Assembly: GCF_022870865.1 (NCBI RefSeq)
Contig: NZ_CP091508.1
Span: 682,001 to 746,000 of the forward strand
Source: Uruburuella testudinis
GTDB lineage: Bacteria > Pseudomonadota > Gammaproteobacteria > Burkholderiales > Neisseriaceae
DNA length: 64,000 nt
Direction: 5' to 3'
Shown in pieces: positions 1-8,779 of this stretch. The stretch's first letter is position 1, and every line of letters starts with the position of its first letter. A program made the translations under genes and the position numbers. The notes beneath the pieces were generated by a model. It ran no database searches and was not told where the DNA came from. It saw nothing but the letters and a program-made list of their open reading frames with translations.

Positions 1-119
1 TTTGTAGTCCCATTTTTGGTATTCGAGCTGTACCTGGTTCCAGTTGACGTCTTTGGCCATCTGTAATTGTTTCAGGTAGGCATACTCGGGCTGTTTGGCG
101 AGTTTCTCGATTTCGGTTT
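1..119 (-). pseudogene. Start of a third TpsA C-terminal cassette (cut by window edge)
   Basis: Read on the minus strand this stretch is open and encodes the same peptide as tpsA around residue 1474 onward. It matches 4166-4284 almost base for base, with two differences (near positions 90-93). The match stops at about 119, just before a paired DUS. It is therefore the 5' end of another promoterless copy of the tpsA 3' part, running off the left edge. The copied region starts much further upstream in tpsA than the second cassette does, so it probably includes the DUF637-like segment. No start codon or ribosome binding site is visible at its beginning. Its toxin lies outside the window. Confidence 0.75.
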
Positions 120-127
120 TTAATTTT

Positions 128-161
128 AGGCCGTCTGAAATAATTAATTTTCAGACGGCCT
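128..161. terminator. Paired DUS stem-loop after the Imm49-like gene
   Basis: AGGCCGTCTGAAA (128-140) and its reverse complement (149-161) form a 13-bp stem with an 8-base AT loop. It lies about 100 bp downstream of the immunity gene stop at 265 and directly before the third cassette. It can act as a factor-independent terminator and is also an uptake signal at a cassette boundary. Confidence 0.6.
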
Positions 162-264
162 TTGAGTTAATATTTTTATATTGATGAATGTTTGGAAAGT
201 CCGTGTGTGTTCCTTTCGAAATACACCCTATTTATGCAGAGTAGGCCTGCTGAATAAGCCTGTG

Positions 265-1212
265 CTATGTTTGTTTGCCGAATTTAAGTTTATTAGTTTT
301 AAATGTATAGTAATCTATCCAATTGTGCAAAAATTCATAAGGCCAGCTTAAATTGTATTGCTTCATAAAATCAAAAATATCCCGATAGTCTCCTTCTGCG
401 AGAGGAGCATAGTTAATTAATTCTTTCGGTGCAATTTCATGGTCTATTCCCAAATCAAAGCCGTGCATAGATGCCAGTTTTGCATAAACTACGATTTGAG
501 GTTGCAGATAAAAATCAAAATACGTTAAAGTTTCTTTCGCTGCCGCTCGTGCATTTTTTGGAGTAAATAATGGTTGTAATGCTGCTTGCATGGCAGGAAT
601 ATCTTGCTCTGCAAAGGCCAGATAAAAATGGTAGTCGTTCATCCTTTTTAGCATCCATTTAGTTGGCTTTGGATACTCCAATACATTCAGACTCCGTTGC
701 TTCAACCTAGCCAATTGTTTACCCCCCAACATCAGCAAAGTGTTGTAAATCATATGGCGGTTTAAATCATAGCGATCGAGAAAAGCTTCTGTATCACTGG
801 ATATCAAATCAATATTCCGTATCAAAAAATCTTTAATTTCTAGGCTGTCACTTAATATCATTGGAAACATAGGTTCTCCAATATTAATCATATCAGCCGG
901 GAAAAAAAACGGTTCTGGATCAAAGTAACTTACACTCTTTAGAATGGCTAATTTGGAAAGAATATGGGCATGTTGCTTAAATTTTTTAACATTTTTTTCA
1001 AATAAATAGCTATAGGATGTTTTCGCATACACATCACTATATATATTTCTCATTGCACCAAAAGGGGAGCCTTTTTTTTCATCAATATACGACAGATTAT
1101 CTAAACATTCTTTATTAAATGCTAGATTTATATCAGTAAGAGTTTGGGTTAGATGTTGAAATGATTCTTTATCAGTACACATTATGTTCATAGTAGTCAT
1201 ATTCTTTACCAT
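265..1212 (-). CDS. Imm49-like immunity protein
   Basis: The 315-residue protein has no signal peptide and no membrane segment, so it is probably cytoplasmic. Its middle and C-terminal parts (NTLLMLGGKQLARLKQR, then YHFYLAFAEQDIPAMQAAL) have the look of the Imm49 family of polymorphic-toxin immunity proteins; this is recognition by eye. It begins 4 bp after the stop of the upstream nuclease-toxin cassette, which is the usual toxin-immunity order, so it probably neutralises that toxin. The start is uncertain: ATG at 1212 has a weak ribosome binding site, and further ATG codons lie 4, 7 and 10 codons in. The gene is strikingly AT-rich compared with the flanking tpsA repeats, which suggests transfer. 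Confidence 0.6.
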   Translation of the reverse strand: MVKNMTTMNIMCTDKESFQHLTQTLTDINLAFNKECLDNLSYIDEKKGSPFGAMRNIYSDVYAKTSYSYLFEKNVKKFKQHAHILSKLAILKSVSYFDPEPFFFPADMINIGEPMFPMILSDSLEIKDFLIRNIDLISSDTEAFLDRYDLNRHMIYNTLLMLGGKQLARLKQRSLNVLEYPKPTKWMLKRMNDYHFYLAFAEQDIPAMQAALQPLFTPKNARAAAKETLTYFDFYLQPQIVVYAKLASMHGFDLGIDHEIAPKELINYAPLAEGDYRDIFDFMKQYNLSWPYEFLHNWIDYYTFKTNKLKFGKQT

Positions 1213-1216
1213 TTAT

Positions 1217-2401
1217 TTATCGTTGGAGTTTATTTTTAGCAGGAACCTGAATCGGCAAAATAACGGCTTTCCCTGTTTGGCGGTCAACACCGGTAATTGC
1301 CAATTTCAGCTTGCCATTTCGGCGGGCTTCTCGAACGGCTGCCCTTGCGGGATCGTTCATTGGAAGCTTGTCCACCACCATATCAACCCAAGCATCACTC
1401 ATTTGTGTATGTCCGCCAGCGGCTTTTGCGTTCAATTGAATCGTACCATTTTTGATTTGTTTACTTTCACTGAGAATTACCACGCTACCATCTTTGGCTA
1501 CCCAAACATGGTCAAAGCCATTGTTATTACCATATTTCCCACCACGAATAACTGCAAAATTATTCTGCTTTGCTAAAGAATCAAATAATTGTTCAGTTAC
1601 TTTTCCGGTTTTATCTTGACCTTTTTGAACTTGATTTAAAAGCTGCAAATCTTTTTGGGATCTTACAGATAATTCCGTTTTTGCCATATTATATTTGGTT
1701 TGATTGATGTAGCCATGTTGAGTTGCTGAGGCCATAACACCATCTAAGATTTTTTTCATGCCACTTAAATCATTGGCAACTTTTGCCGTTTGATATGCCT
1801 GTTTCCCTGTTTTTAGGCCGGGAATGAAATCAGACAATGCAAAAAGATAATCAGCAACAGTATCTGCTTGTCTTATGCTATCGATTGCTCCTACTATAGG
1901 CAAAACGACGCCTGTCGCTGTTATTACATATTCTGCATATTCCTTTGGATTTTTATTAATCCAATCTTGTTGGTCTTTTTGGATTTCATCACAACGACTG
2001 CCTATGCATTTAGGATACAGAGCATTATTCTCCACCGCCACCTTAGCCGCATCCGCAGCCGCATTCACATCTCCGCCGGCCAAGCCCGCTGCCGTACCTG
2101 CCACCAGGCGTGAGTAGGCTAGGATTTGTTTGTATTCTTCAGGGTTGAGGTTTTTAACATTTCGGCCGTTCAGTAATTTTTCGCCAACAATTTCGCCCAC
2201 AGCGGCGCCAATCGCGCCATCTTGGCATTTGCCTTTATTTGCTGCCGCCGCTGCACAGCCGGCCATGGCATGGGCGACTTTGTGGGCGATGTAATTGTTG
2301 TCCAGCCCTTTGATTTTACTGGCGGCTGCACCATGGGCCGTCTGAACCAGTGTGGCTATGATGATGTTAGAGTAGGAAAAATGTTTAAACAGCGTGGACA
2401 A
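1217..2401 (-). CDS. Displaced TpsA/CdiA C-terminal toxin cassette, PD-(D/E)XK-like nuclease
   Basis: Residues about 16-125 repeat the pre-toxin part of TpsA (from ALVQTAHGAAASKIKGL to the VENN motif at residue 123). After VENN the sequence is unrelated to the TpsA tip. The last 130 residues contain GFDHVWV with D297 and SESKQ with E312 and K314, the D...ExK arrangement of PD-(D/E)XK nucleases. The activity is inferred from this pattern only. The only start is TTG at 2401, with no clear ribosome binding site and no secretion domain upstream. It looks like a silent spare tip that could replace the TpsA C-terminus by recombination. The Imm49-like gene follows directly. Confidence 0.65.
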   Translation of the reverse strand: MSTLFKHFSYSNIIIATLVQTAHGAAASKIKGLDNNYIAHKVAHAMAGCAAAAANKGKCQDGAIGAAVGEIVGEKLLNGRNVKNLNPEEYKQILAYSRLVAGTAAGLAGGDVNAAADAAKVAVENNALYPKCIGSRCDEIQKDQQDWINKNPKEYAEYVITATGVVLPIVGAIDSIRQADTVADYLFALSDFIPGLKTGKQAYQTAKVANDLSGMKKILDGVMASATQHGYINQTKYNMAKTELSVRSQKDLQLLNQVQKGQDKTGKVTEQLFDSLAKQNNFAVIRGGKYGNNNGFDHVWVAKDGSVVILSESKQIKNGTIQLNAKAAGGHTQMSDAWVDMVVDKLPMNDPARAAVREARRNGKLKLAITGVDRQTGKAVILPIQVPAKNKLQR

Positions 2402-2422
2402 CGATTTTCCACACTGCTCAAT

Positions 2423-2803
2423 TTATTCATTATTCAACAGTGGCCAGGGAAAATCGTTCGTTTTATAATCTGCTCTCAATAATGTTGATATATCGGTTTT
2501 TATAGCGTCAAAATTAAGAGATAGATTGCCTGCATAAATCATAGCCATGCATAGTGCATCACTAGCGATTTTAAAATTGTTTTCATTTATTGCAATTTGA
2601 TACTCATCCATATAGTGCAAGAAATTGTTTATATCTTCTTTGAATTCATTATCCCAATCCCCTTCCGATGTGTAATCTTTAAACCACCTCATTTGTCCTT
2701 GTTCATGAACGATATCTTTTGATATTTTTGGATCTGTTAAGTCAAACCCTTGATTAAATCCTAAATTAATCAAGCTTTTTTTTACGTCATTTAATGTTTT
2801 CAT
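2423..2803 (-). CDS. Probable immunity protein for the TpsA toxin
   Basis: This small acidic protein of 126 residues starts 9 bp after the tpsA stop on the same strand. It has no signal peptide or membrane helix and I recognise no family. The position immediately behind a toxin tip, the small size, the acidity and the AT-rich composition fit a cognate immunity protein that binds the toxin in the cytoplasm. The second cassette begins just after its stop, so toxin tip plus this gene form one exchangeable unit. The function is inferred from context, not homology. Confidence 0.6.
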   Translation of the reverse strand: MKTLNDVKKSLINLGFNQGFDLTDPKISKDIVHEQGQMRWFKDYTSEGDWDNEFKEDINNFLHYMDEYQIAINENNFKIASDALCMAMIYAGNLSLNFDAIKTDISTLLRADYKTNDFPWPLLNNE

Positions 2804-2812
2804 GGAAATTTC

Positions 2813-5800
2813 CTATTTTAAGTTTAATTTACGACCTATTGCTGCTTTGGTTTTAGTTTGATTTACCGAACCATTCATATCGAGAACAAATCTAAAATTA
2901 CCATTTTTATCAAAAATCTCTAAATGATTTTTATGTTGTCCATCCAAATAAAACCTATCACCTGTTTTTAATAGTCCTTGGCTCTTCTGAACGGTATAAA
3001 CAGACTGCCCTTGATACTGAAACTTTGTCTTTTCTGAAATTTGAGAAAGTTGTTTACCAAAAGGATTGTGTTTCATATATGTGCTCATATTCGGAACACC
3101 GCCTACATTAGGGATATAAGGTTTATTTTTTGCTAAATAATCATTAACCTTTTTAGCAGCCTCTCCTCTATTGGCTTTATTAAGCTCTGTACCCACTACT
3201 ATATCAATGATTGCCCTTGCATCGTTCCAATCCAATGTTCCGTCTGACAATGTAATCAGGTTGTCTGCTAAATCATACCCCTCATCCTTTAAAGTTTGTT
3301 TTAAATCTTTGGTTGTGATTTTGCCATTTCGCAACCCTTTCTTAGCGGCTTTATAAACAATTTTTGCTCCAGTAACTACCGCTTTAATAGCATTATTTTC
3401 TACTGCTGTTTGTGCTGATTGAGCCGCTACATTCACATTCCCACCGGCTATACCTGCTGTGGTACCGGCTACAAGTTTTGCATAGGCAGTAATTTTCTTA
3501 GTCTCTTGCTCTACTTGCTCTAATGTCATGCTGCTGAAATCGGTATTTTTAGTCAGATGCTCACCAACAATTTCCCCTACTACCGCGCCAATCGCACCGT
3601 CCTGACACTTATCCTTATTCGCAGCGGCCGCCGCACAGCCCGCTACTGCATGGGCAATCTTATGCGCAACATAGTGCTGATTCAGCCCTTTAATTTTGCT
3701 GGCGGCTGCACCATGGGCCGTCTGAACCAGTGCGGCTATGATGGCGCTTTCCAAACTGTCGCCCAGGCTGCCGCCGTTGATGGTGGTGCTGATAACGGCG
3801 CTGCTGCCGGCGTTGGCCAGGTTGACAGTGAGGTTGTTGAGGGTGGCGCTGTCGCTCCATTGCAGTGCTGAAGAGGCGCCGATTTTATCGGCTACGCCGG
3901 CGGTGATAACGGCGGTAGCGAGTTTTTTGACGGTGCTGCTTCTGCCCAGATCTTTGAAGGTTTTACCGAGGTTGCCTTTGTTGTTGACCAGGCTGACTGA
4001 GGCTTGGGTGGCCAGCGACAGGAAGGCGGCATTGGCCATGGTGGCCGATATGCCGGTTACGGCGGTGCCGCTCAGTGCGGAGGCGATACCTGCGCCCGCC
4101 CCGCCGGTAACGGCGGCCAGCGCCAGCGCAATAATTGCCGCTCCGGCGCCGGTGAGGCCTTCGTGTTTGTAGTCCCATTTTTGGTATTCGAGCTGTACCT
4201 GGTTCCAGTTGACGTCTTTGGCCATCTGTAATTGTTTCAGGTAGGCGTATTCGGGCTGTTTGGCGAGTTTCTCGATTTCGGTTTTGAGTTTGCCTTTGGG
4301 GATGTCGGCAATATAGCCGCCGGGCGCGCTGAACTTGGGCGGGGTGGGGCCTTCGAATTTGGGCAGTGAAAGGGTGTCGGTAACGCTGCCGCTGCCGGCC
4401 ATGCTCTGCCAAACGGTTGAGTTGGATTTGCTGGTTTCTTCGGTGTTAACGCGGGTAACGATGCCTTTGAGGATGATTTGGGCATCGGCACGGGCTTTGG
4501 GGCCTACGCCTGCTTGAATGTTTGCACCGGCCAGCCCGGTTTCGAATTCGGTGCCTTCGAGCACGGTATCCCAACCGGAGCGGGTATTGACGCCTTTGGC
4601 AATCACTTTTACCGGCAGTTTGGTTTCGGTAAGCTCTTCGCGTTTGTAGTCTTTGTTTTTGATTTTGATGCCGATCAAGCGGCTGCTTTTGGTGGTTTCG
4701 CGCTTATGCAGGTGTTTGCCCTCTATGGCGAGCAGGTTGAGCGCTTCTGCTGCGGTGAGGGTAACGCTGCCTTTGGGGGCGTTGAAACGGGTAGAGTAGG
4801 CATCAATATCGCCGCCTGATTGGATGCTGATGCCGGCACCGGCATTTAATTCGGTGGGGGCGGGCATAATCAGGTGGTTGGTGTTGCGGGTGAATTTGCT
4901 TTTGCGGATAATGCCGCCGCTTTTGCTCTTGGTTTTGAGAAAGGTGTAGGCATCGTTTTCGCCGCTTTCAAGCAATACATCGCTGTAGGCCTTGATGTCG
5001 ATGCGGCCGTTGGGGGCGTTGAGCTGTGATGCGCCGATAATGATGCGTGCGTTTTCATGGGCGGCGGGTGCTTCGATGTTGATGCCTTGTTTGCCCTGCA
5101 GGCGTGAGGGTTTGTTGATAATGGCTTTGTCGTAATGGCTTTTGAAGCGCTCGAGGCCGATTTCGTAGCTGTCGGCTACGCCGTCGACAAAGATGGCGCT
5201 TTGGGTTTGCCCCTCTGTTTTGGGCAGCAATCCTGCTGCTTGCAGGGTGAGTTTTTTCTCGGCCAGTATGTCGGAGCCGCTGATGTCGATGCCTTGGGCG
5301 GAAATCAGGTTGATGTGTTGGCCGCTGAGGGTGGCCTGTTTGTATTCATGGCCTTTGGGTTTGTGACCTTTAACGGTTTTGTTGATGGCTTGAATATAGA
5401 ATTCGAGACGGCCTTTTTCGTTATCCCAGGCGGCCAGGCGTTTGTCTTTGGTGTTGACTTTTTTAACCGCTTCGATTTGCTGCTCCAGCGCACGGATGTC
5501 GCGGCGCAATTCGGCTACTTTTTGGGTGGGGGTGTAGTCTTTGAAGGTGCTGCGCACGGCATCGATATTCAGTGTGCCTTTGGTGGTGCCCACGGTCAAG
5601 TCTCGCCCTGCGGCAATCTTGGCCGCCTGAATGTCGGCTTCGCCGGCAATCAGTTTCATGCTGCCTTTGGCGCTCAGTGCGGAGGTAACGGCGGTAGGGT
5701 TGCCTTTGCTGCCGGCTTTGCCTGCAAGGTTGAGCTTGCCGCCGGCTTTGAGGCTGAAGTCGCCGTCGGCGGCAAGGGTGCGGCCGGCATGGATGTTGAT

Positions 5801-8704
5801 GTCGCTTTTGGCTTCAAGGCTGATGTCGCCGTCGAGGCTTTTGAGTTTGGCATCGTTTTTAAGCAGGTTGCCGCTTAATGCTTTTACGGTTGTGCTGCCG
5901 GTTAGCGATAGGCCGCTGCCGTTGGATTTGAGATGTACGGCACCGCCCTGCATGGTGCTGTTGTTGGCGGTATGCCACCAGCCGCTGTGGATGGAAAGTA
6001 TGCCGCCTGCTTTGAGGGTGTTGGCGGTGCTTTGTTTGTCGTTTTGCAGGATTTGGTTGTTGCGGCTGCTGACGGCCATATGCCGCCCGGCGTTGGCATT
6101 GAGGCGGTTCAGGTGTATTTTGCCTTCGGCGGCGATGGTGGTGTTGTGTGAAGAAGTGCTGTTTACCTGATTCAGCGTCAAATCTTGTTTGGCGGCGATA
6201 TTCAGCCCGCCGCGGTTGGCGCTCAGGCGGGCGTTGTTGATGCTGACGGCGCCGCTGCGGCTTTGGGCGTCGATGGTGTGGGCGAGCAGGGTGTTTTGCT
6301 GCTTGCCGTTGCCGATGGTCATTTCTGCGCCGGAAACCAGGCGGATATCGCCTGCGGCGGCGTTGATGTCGGTGTTGTCGGTTTTCAGACGGCCTTTGCC
6401 GACCGAACCGAGATAAACGCCGGCTTTGGCCTTAAGCTCGCTGGAAATGCTGCTTTCTTGATAGGCATACGTGGTGGTTGATTGTGTTGTTTTTGTCCCT
6501 GCGTTTGTTGTCTTCACTTGTGGTTGTGTCACTTTGACAGACGGAAGGCCGTTCTTCAACACGGAGGTTTCTTTTTTGCTTGTGCCGAGCGATTTGTGGC
6601 GGCTGGAGAACCCTTTGGAAATTTCTGTAACCTCTATAACTTCTTTCACGGTTTCCAGATGCACGGGCGGGGCATTGAGATGAACATTGCCCTCTGCCAG
6701 CATGCTGACATGCCCGGCTGTGGCCTCTGCTTTTAGTCCATCTGCGGTAATATTGCCTGCTAAAGCGCTGACTTCGATATGATTACCTGCTGCCAATTTG
6801 GTTTTGCCCAATAATTTGAAATCGGTATTGCCCGGGCTGTTTTGGAAGCCGCCTGTTAAATTTATATCGCCTTTTAATGCCGTCAGCTGAAGATTGCCCG
6901 CTGTGGCTTTCAAATTCACCTTATCCACGGCAATGCTGCCTGCCTCAATGCTCAAATTTTTAGCGGCATTGAGGTTTTTAACAGCGGTGGCTTTGATGAT
7001 GGCTTTAGCGCCCGCTTTCAGGTTCACGTTTTGGGTGGCGGCGGGCAGCTCTGCGCCTACGGTAAGGTTGAGGTTTTGCCCGGCATGCAGGTAAACGGCT
7101 TCGGCGGTTTTAACGGTGGTGTTGGCGTGAATATCGTTGTCGGCCAGCGCTACCACGTTTTTGGCGGCGCTGAGGCTGCCGCTGCTGATGTGCACATGAG
7201 CCGGCGCGGGCTTGGCGGTCAGTGATGCGGGCTTGGCGGCTTCGAGATGGATGCTGCCCGCGCTGCTGGCCAAATGGGCGGCGTTGGCGGCTACCCGGTC
7301 GTTGGCTAAAACGCTGATGTCTTGTTTGGCGGTCAGTGTGCTGTTGTTTTGCAGTTGGTTGCTGCCTTTGGCGGTGGTGTAAATATGGCCGCTGCTGTTC
7401 AGTTTGGCATCGTTAACGGTGAGGTTGCCGCCTGCGGCTGCGCTGATGCTGCCGCTGCCGCTGTTGGTGAGGCTGCTTTTTTGATTGATGTGCAGATGGC
7501 GGCCGGCATCGAGAATTATGCTTGAGGCCGTCTGAACGTGGCTCTGGCTGACGGTGGTATTGCTGAGCACCAAATCGCGCCCGGCATCCAACACCATCAG
7601 GCCTTTGCTCTCGATTTTGCCGGCGGCGGCATCAATATCGCCGTTGCCGCTGTTGGCTGCGGTATCGGTGGTGCTTATGCTTAAATAAGTCGGTGCTGTT
7701 TCTGTTGAAACCGCGGTGGTGCGGATTGTGCCCGTGTTTTCCACTTTGCCTGCGGCTGTCAGCACCAGCTGGCGGCCTGCCTGCAAGGTGCCGGCATTTT
7801 TCACGCCGATGCCTTTTTCATTGGCAATCAGGGTAATACTGCCGGCATACATGCTGCCCAATGCGGCGGTATCGATGGCAACAGCAGGTTTGGCGCCGTC
7901 TGCCGTGCCGTTGGTGATTTCCCCGCCGGCATAATCAATGTTTTGCGCCCCGGTAGCAACGGTCAGTCGGTTGGCCTGAAGCTTGCCCTGTATCAGCGCC
8001 GAACGGCTGAGAATTTCGGTGTAATCGGCACCGCCGCTGCCGGCATCGGCCCAGCCGCCCGCACCGACGCTTACCGCACCCCGGCGGATGTCGAGCTTTT
8101 GCAATGCGCCATCCTTAATCAGCGGCGCGCCCGTGGTCAATACTGCCCGGTGTGCATTTTTGAAGCCGCCGCCGTTCACTTGAATGCCTGCCGGGTTGGC
8201 CACGATGATATCTGCTTTCGCGCCCTCTACGCTGATGATGCCGGCCAGCTTGCTGGGCGAAGTGCTGCGGATTTCATTCAAAATCACTTTGGCCGAGCCT
8301 TTGGCCAAATGCGGATTGCTGCCGCGGTGGTTGTTTAACACCGCCCCTTTGGCATCGACATCAAACTGGGTGTAGCGGTTATGGCTGAGGCCTTTTGCTG
8401 TCGGGGTTTGAATATTGACCATCGGTGCGCCGCTGCTGTGTTTCAACACCGTTGCCCGTTGGTTGGCCGGCGCGGTTTTATCGGCCACAATCTGCGCTTG
8501 GGCAAAGCCGATGCCGCTGCATAAAACCAAACAGCCGGCCAGCATCGGCATGCCGGCAGAAAGGGTGTTCGGCAAGCCGGCCGCGCCCGGGCTTGGCGTG
8601 CCGCTGTCTTGAGCGGATTTGCCTTCGCGGGTGGCGTTTTCGGCTACGGCCATCATGCAGCCGCGCCTTTTATTGAAGATGGTTTTATGCAGGTGTTTGT
8701 TCAT
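2813..8704 (-). CDS. tpsA: TpsA/CdiA-type filamentous hemagglutinin exoprotein with C-terminal toxin
   Basis: This 1963-residue exoprotein is secreted by the two-partner route. The N-terminus has an extended signal peptide (MNKHLHKTIFNKRRG...) with cleavage likely after GFAQA. A TPS secretion domain follows, with NPHL and NPAGI where the family has NPNL and NPNGI. A long Ala/Gly-rich beta-helix region comes next. Around residues 1500-1700 lies a hydrophobic DUF637-like segment, then VENN at 1768 and a 195-residue toxin tip. The tip ends in DGQH (D1921, H1924), E1929 and R1958, resembling the Asp-His-Glu-Arg site of colicin E3-type 16S rRNases; this is a by-eye comparison. The start has a good ribosome binding site (AAGGGAAA). 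tpsB lies 75 bp upstream on the same strand. Role: delivery of a toxin to neighbouring bacteria, and possibly adhesion. Confidence 0.9.
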   Translation of the reverse strand: MNKHLHKTIFNKRRGCMMAVAENATREGKSAQDSGTPSPGAAGLPNTLSAGMPMLAGCLVLCSGIGFAQAQIVADKTAPANQRATVLKHSSGAPMVNIQTPTAKGLSHNRYTQFDVDAKGAVLNNHRGSNPHLAKGSAKVILNEIRSTSPSKLAGIISVEGAKADIIVANPAGIQVNGGGFKNAHRAVLTTGAPLIKDGALQKLDIRRGAVSVGAGGWADAGSGGADYTEILSRSALIQGKLQANRLTVATGAQNIDYAGGEITNGTADGAKPAVAIDTAALGSMYAGSITLIANEKGIGVKNAGTLQAGRQLVLTAAGKVENTGTIRTTAVSTETAPTYLSISTTDTAANSGNGDIDAAAGKIESKGLMVLDAGRDLVLSNTTVSQSHVQTASSIILDAGRHLHINQKSSLTNSGSGSISAAAGGNLTVNDAKLNSSGHIYTTAKGSNQLQNNSTLTAKQDISVLANDRVAANAAHLASSAGSIHLEAAKPASLTAKPAPAHVHISSGSLSAAKNVVALADNDIHANTTVKTAEAVYLHAGQNLNLTVGAELPAATQNVNLKAGAKAIIKATAVKNLNAAKNLSIEAGSIAVDKVNLKATAGNLQLTALKGDINLTGGFQNSPGNTDFKLLGKTKLAAGNHIEVSALAGNITADGLKAEATAGHVSMLAEGNVHLNAPPVHLETVKEVIEVTEISKGFSSRHKSLGTSKKETSVLKNGLPSVKVTQPQVKTTNAGTKTTQSTTTYAYQESSISSELKAKAGVYLGSVGKGRLKTDNTDINAAAGDIRLVSGAEMTIGNGKQQNTLLAHTIDAQSRSGAVSINNARLSANRGGLNIAAKQDLTLNQVNSTSSHNTTIAAEGKIHLNRLNANAGRHMAVSSRNNQILQNDKQSTANTLKAGGILSIHSGWWHTANNSTMQGGAVHLKSNGSGLSLTGSTTVKALSGNLLKNDAKLKSLDGDISLEAKSDINIHAGRTLAADGDFSLKAGGKLNLAGKAGSKGNPTAVTSALSAKGSMKLIAGEADIQAAKIAAGRDLTVGTTKGTLNIDAVRSTFKDYTPTQKVAELRRDIRALEQQIEAVKKVNTKDKRLAAWDNEKGRLEFYIQAINKTVKGHKPKGHEYKQATLSGQHINLISAQGIDISGSDILAEKKLTLQAAGLLPKTEGQTQSAIFVDGVADSYEIGLERFKSHYDKAIINKPSRLQGKQGINIEAPAAHENARIIIGASQLNAPNGRIDIKAYSDVLLESGENDAYTFLKTKSKSGGIIRKSKFTRNTNHLIMPAPTELNAGAGISIQSGGDIDAYSTRFNAPKGSVTLTAAEALNLLAIEGKHLHKRETTKSSRLIGIKIKNKDYKREELTETKLPVKVIAKGVNTRSGWDTVLEGTEFETGLAGANIQAGVGPKARADAQIILKGIVTRVNTEETSKSNSTVWQSMAGSGSVTDTLSLPKFEGPTPPKFSAPGGYIADIPKGKLKTEIEKLAKQPEYAYLKQLQMAKDVNWNQVQLEYQKWDYKHEGLTGAGAAIIALALAAVTGGAGAGIASALSGTAVTGISATMANAAFLSLATQASVSLVNNKGNLGKTFKDLGRSSTVKKLATAVITAGVADKIGASSALQWSDSATLNNLTVNLANAGSSAVISTTINGGSLGDSLESAIIAALVQTAHGAAASKIKGLNQHYVAHKIAHAVAGCAAAAANKDKCQDGAIGAVVGEIVGEHLTKNTDFSSMTLEQVEQETKKITAYAKLVAGTTAGIAGGNVNVAAQSAQTAVENNAIKAVVTGAKIVYKAAKKGLRNGKITTKDLKQTLKDEGYDLADNLITLSDGTLDWNDARAIIDIVVGTELNKANRGEAAKKVNDYLAKNKPYIPNVGGVPNMSTYMKHNPFGKQLSQISEKTKFQYQGQSVYTVQKSQGLLKTGDRFYLDGQHKNHLEIFDKNGNFRFVLDMNGSVNQTKTKAAIGRKLNLK

Positions 8705-8779
8705 TGGGTTTCCCTTGGATTGAATTGAGTAAGTGTCAGGCCGTCTGAAACTATGTTTTCAGAACGCCGCAGGTTATGG

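Noticed and set aside
3557..8676. Many long open frames on the plus strand opposite tpsA
   Set aside because: They are Ala/Gly/Val-rich shadows of the GC-rich repetitive tpsA, without ribosome binding sites or family features.
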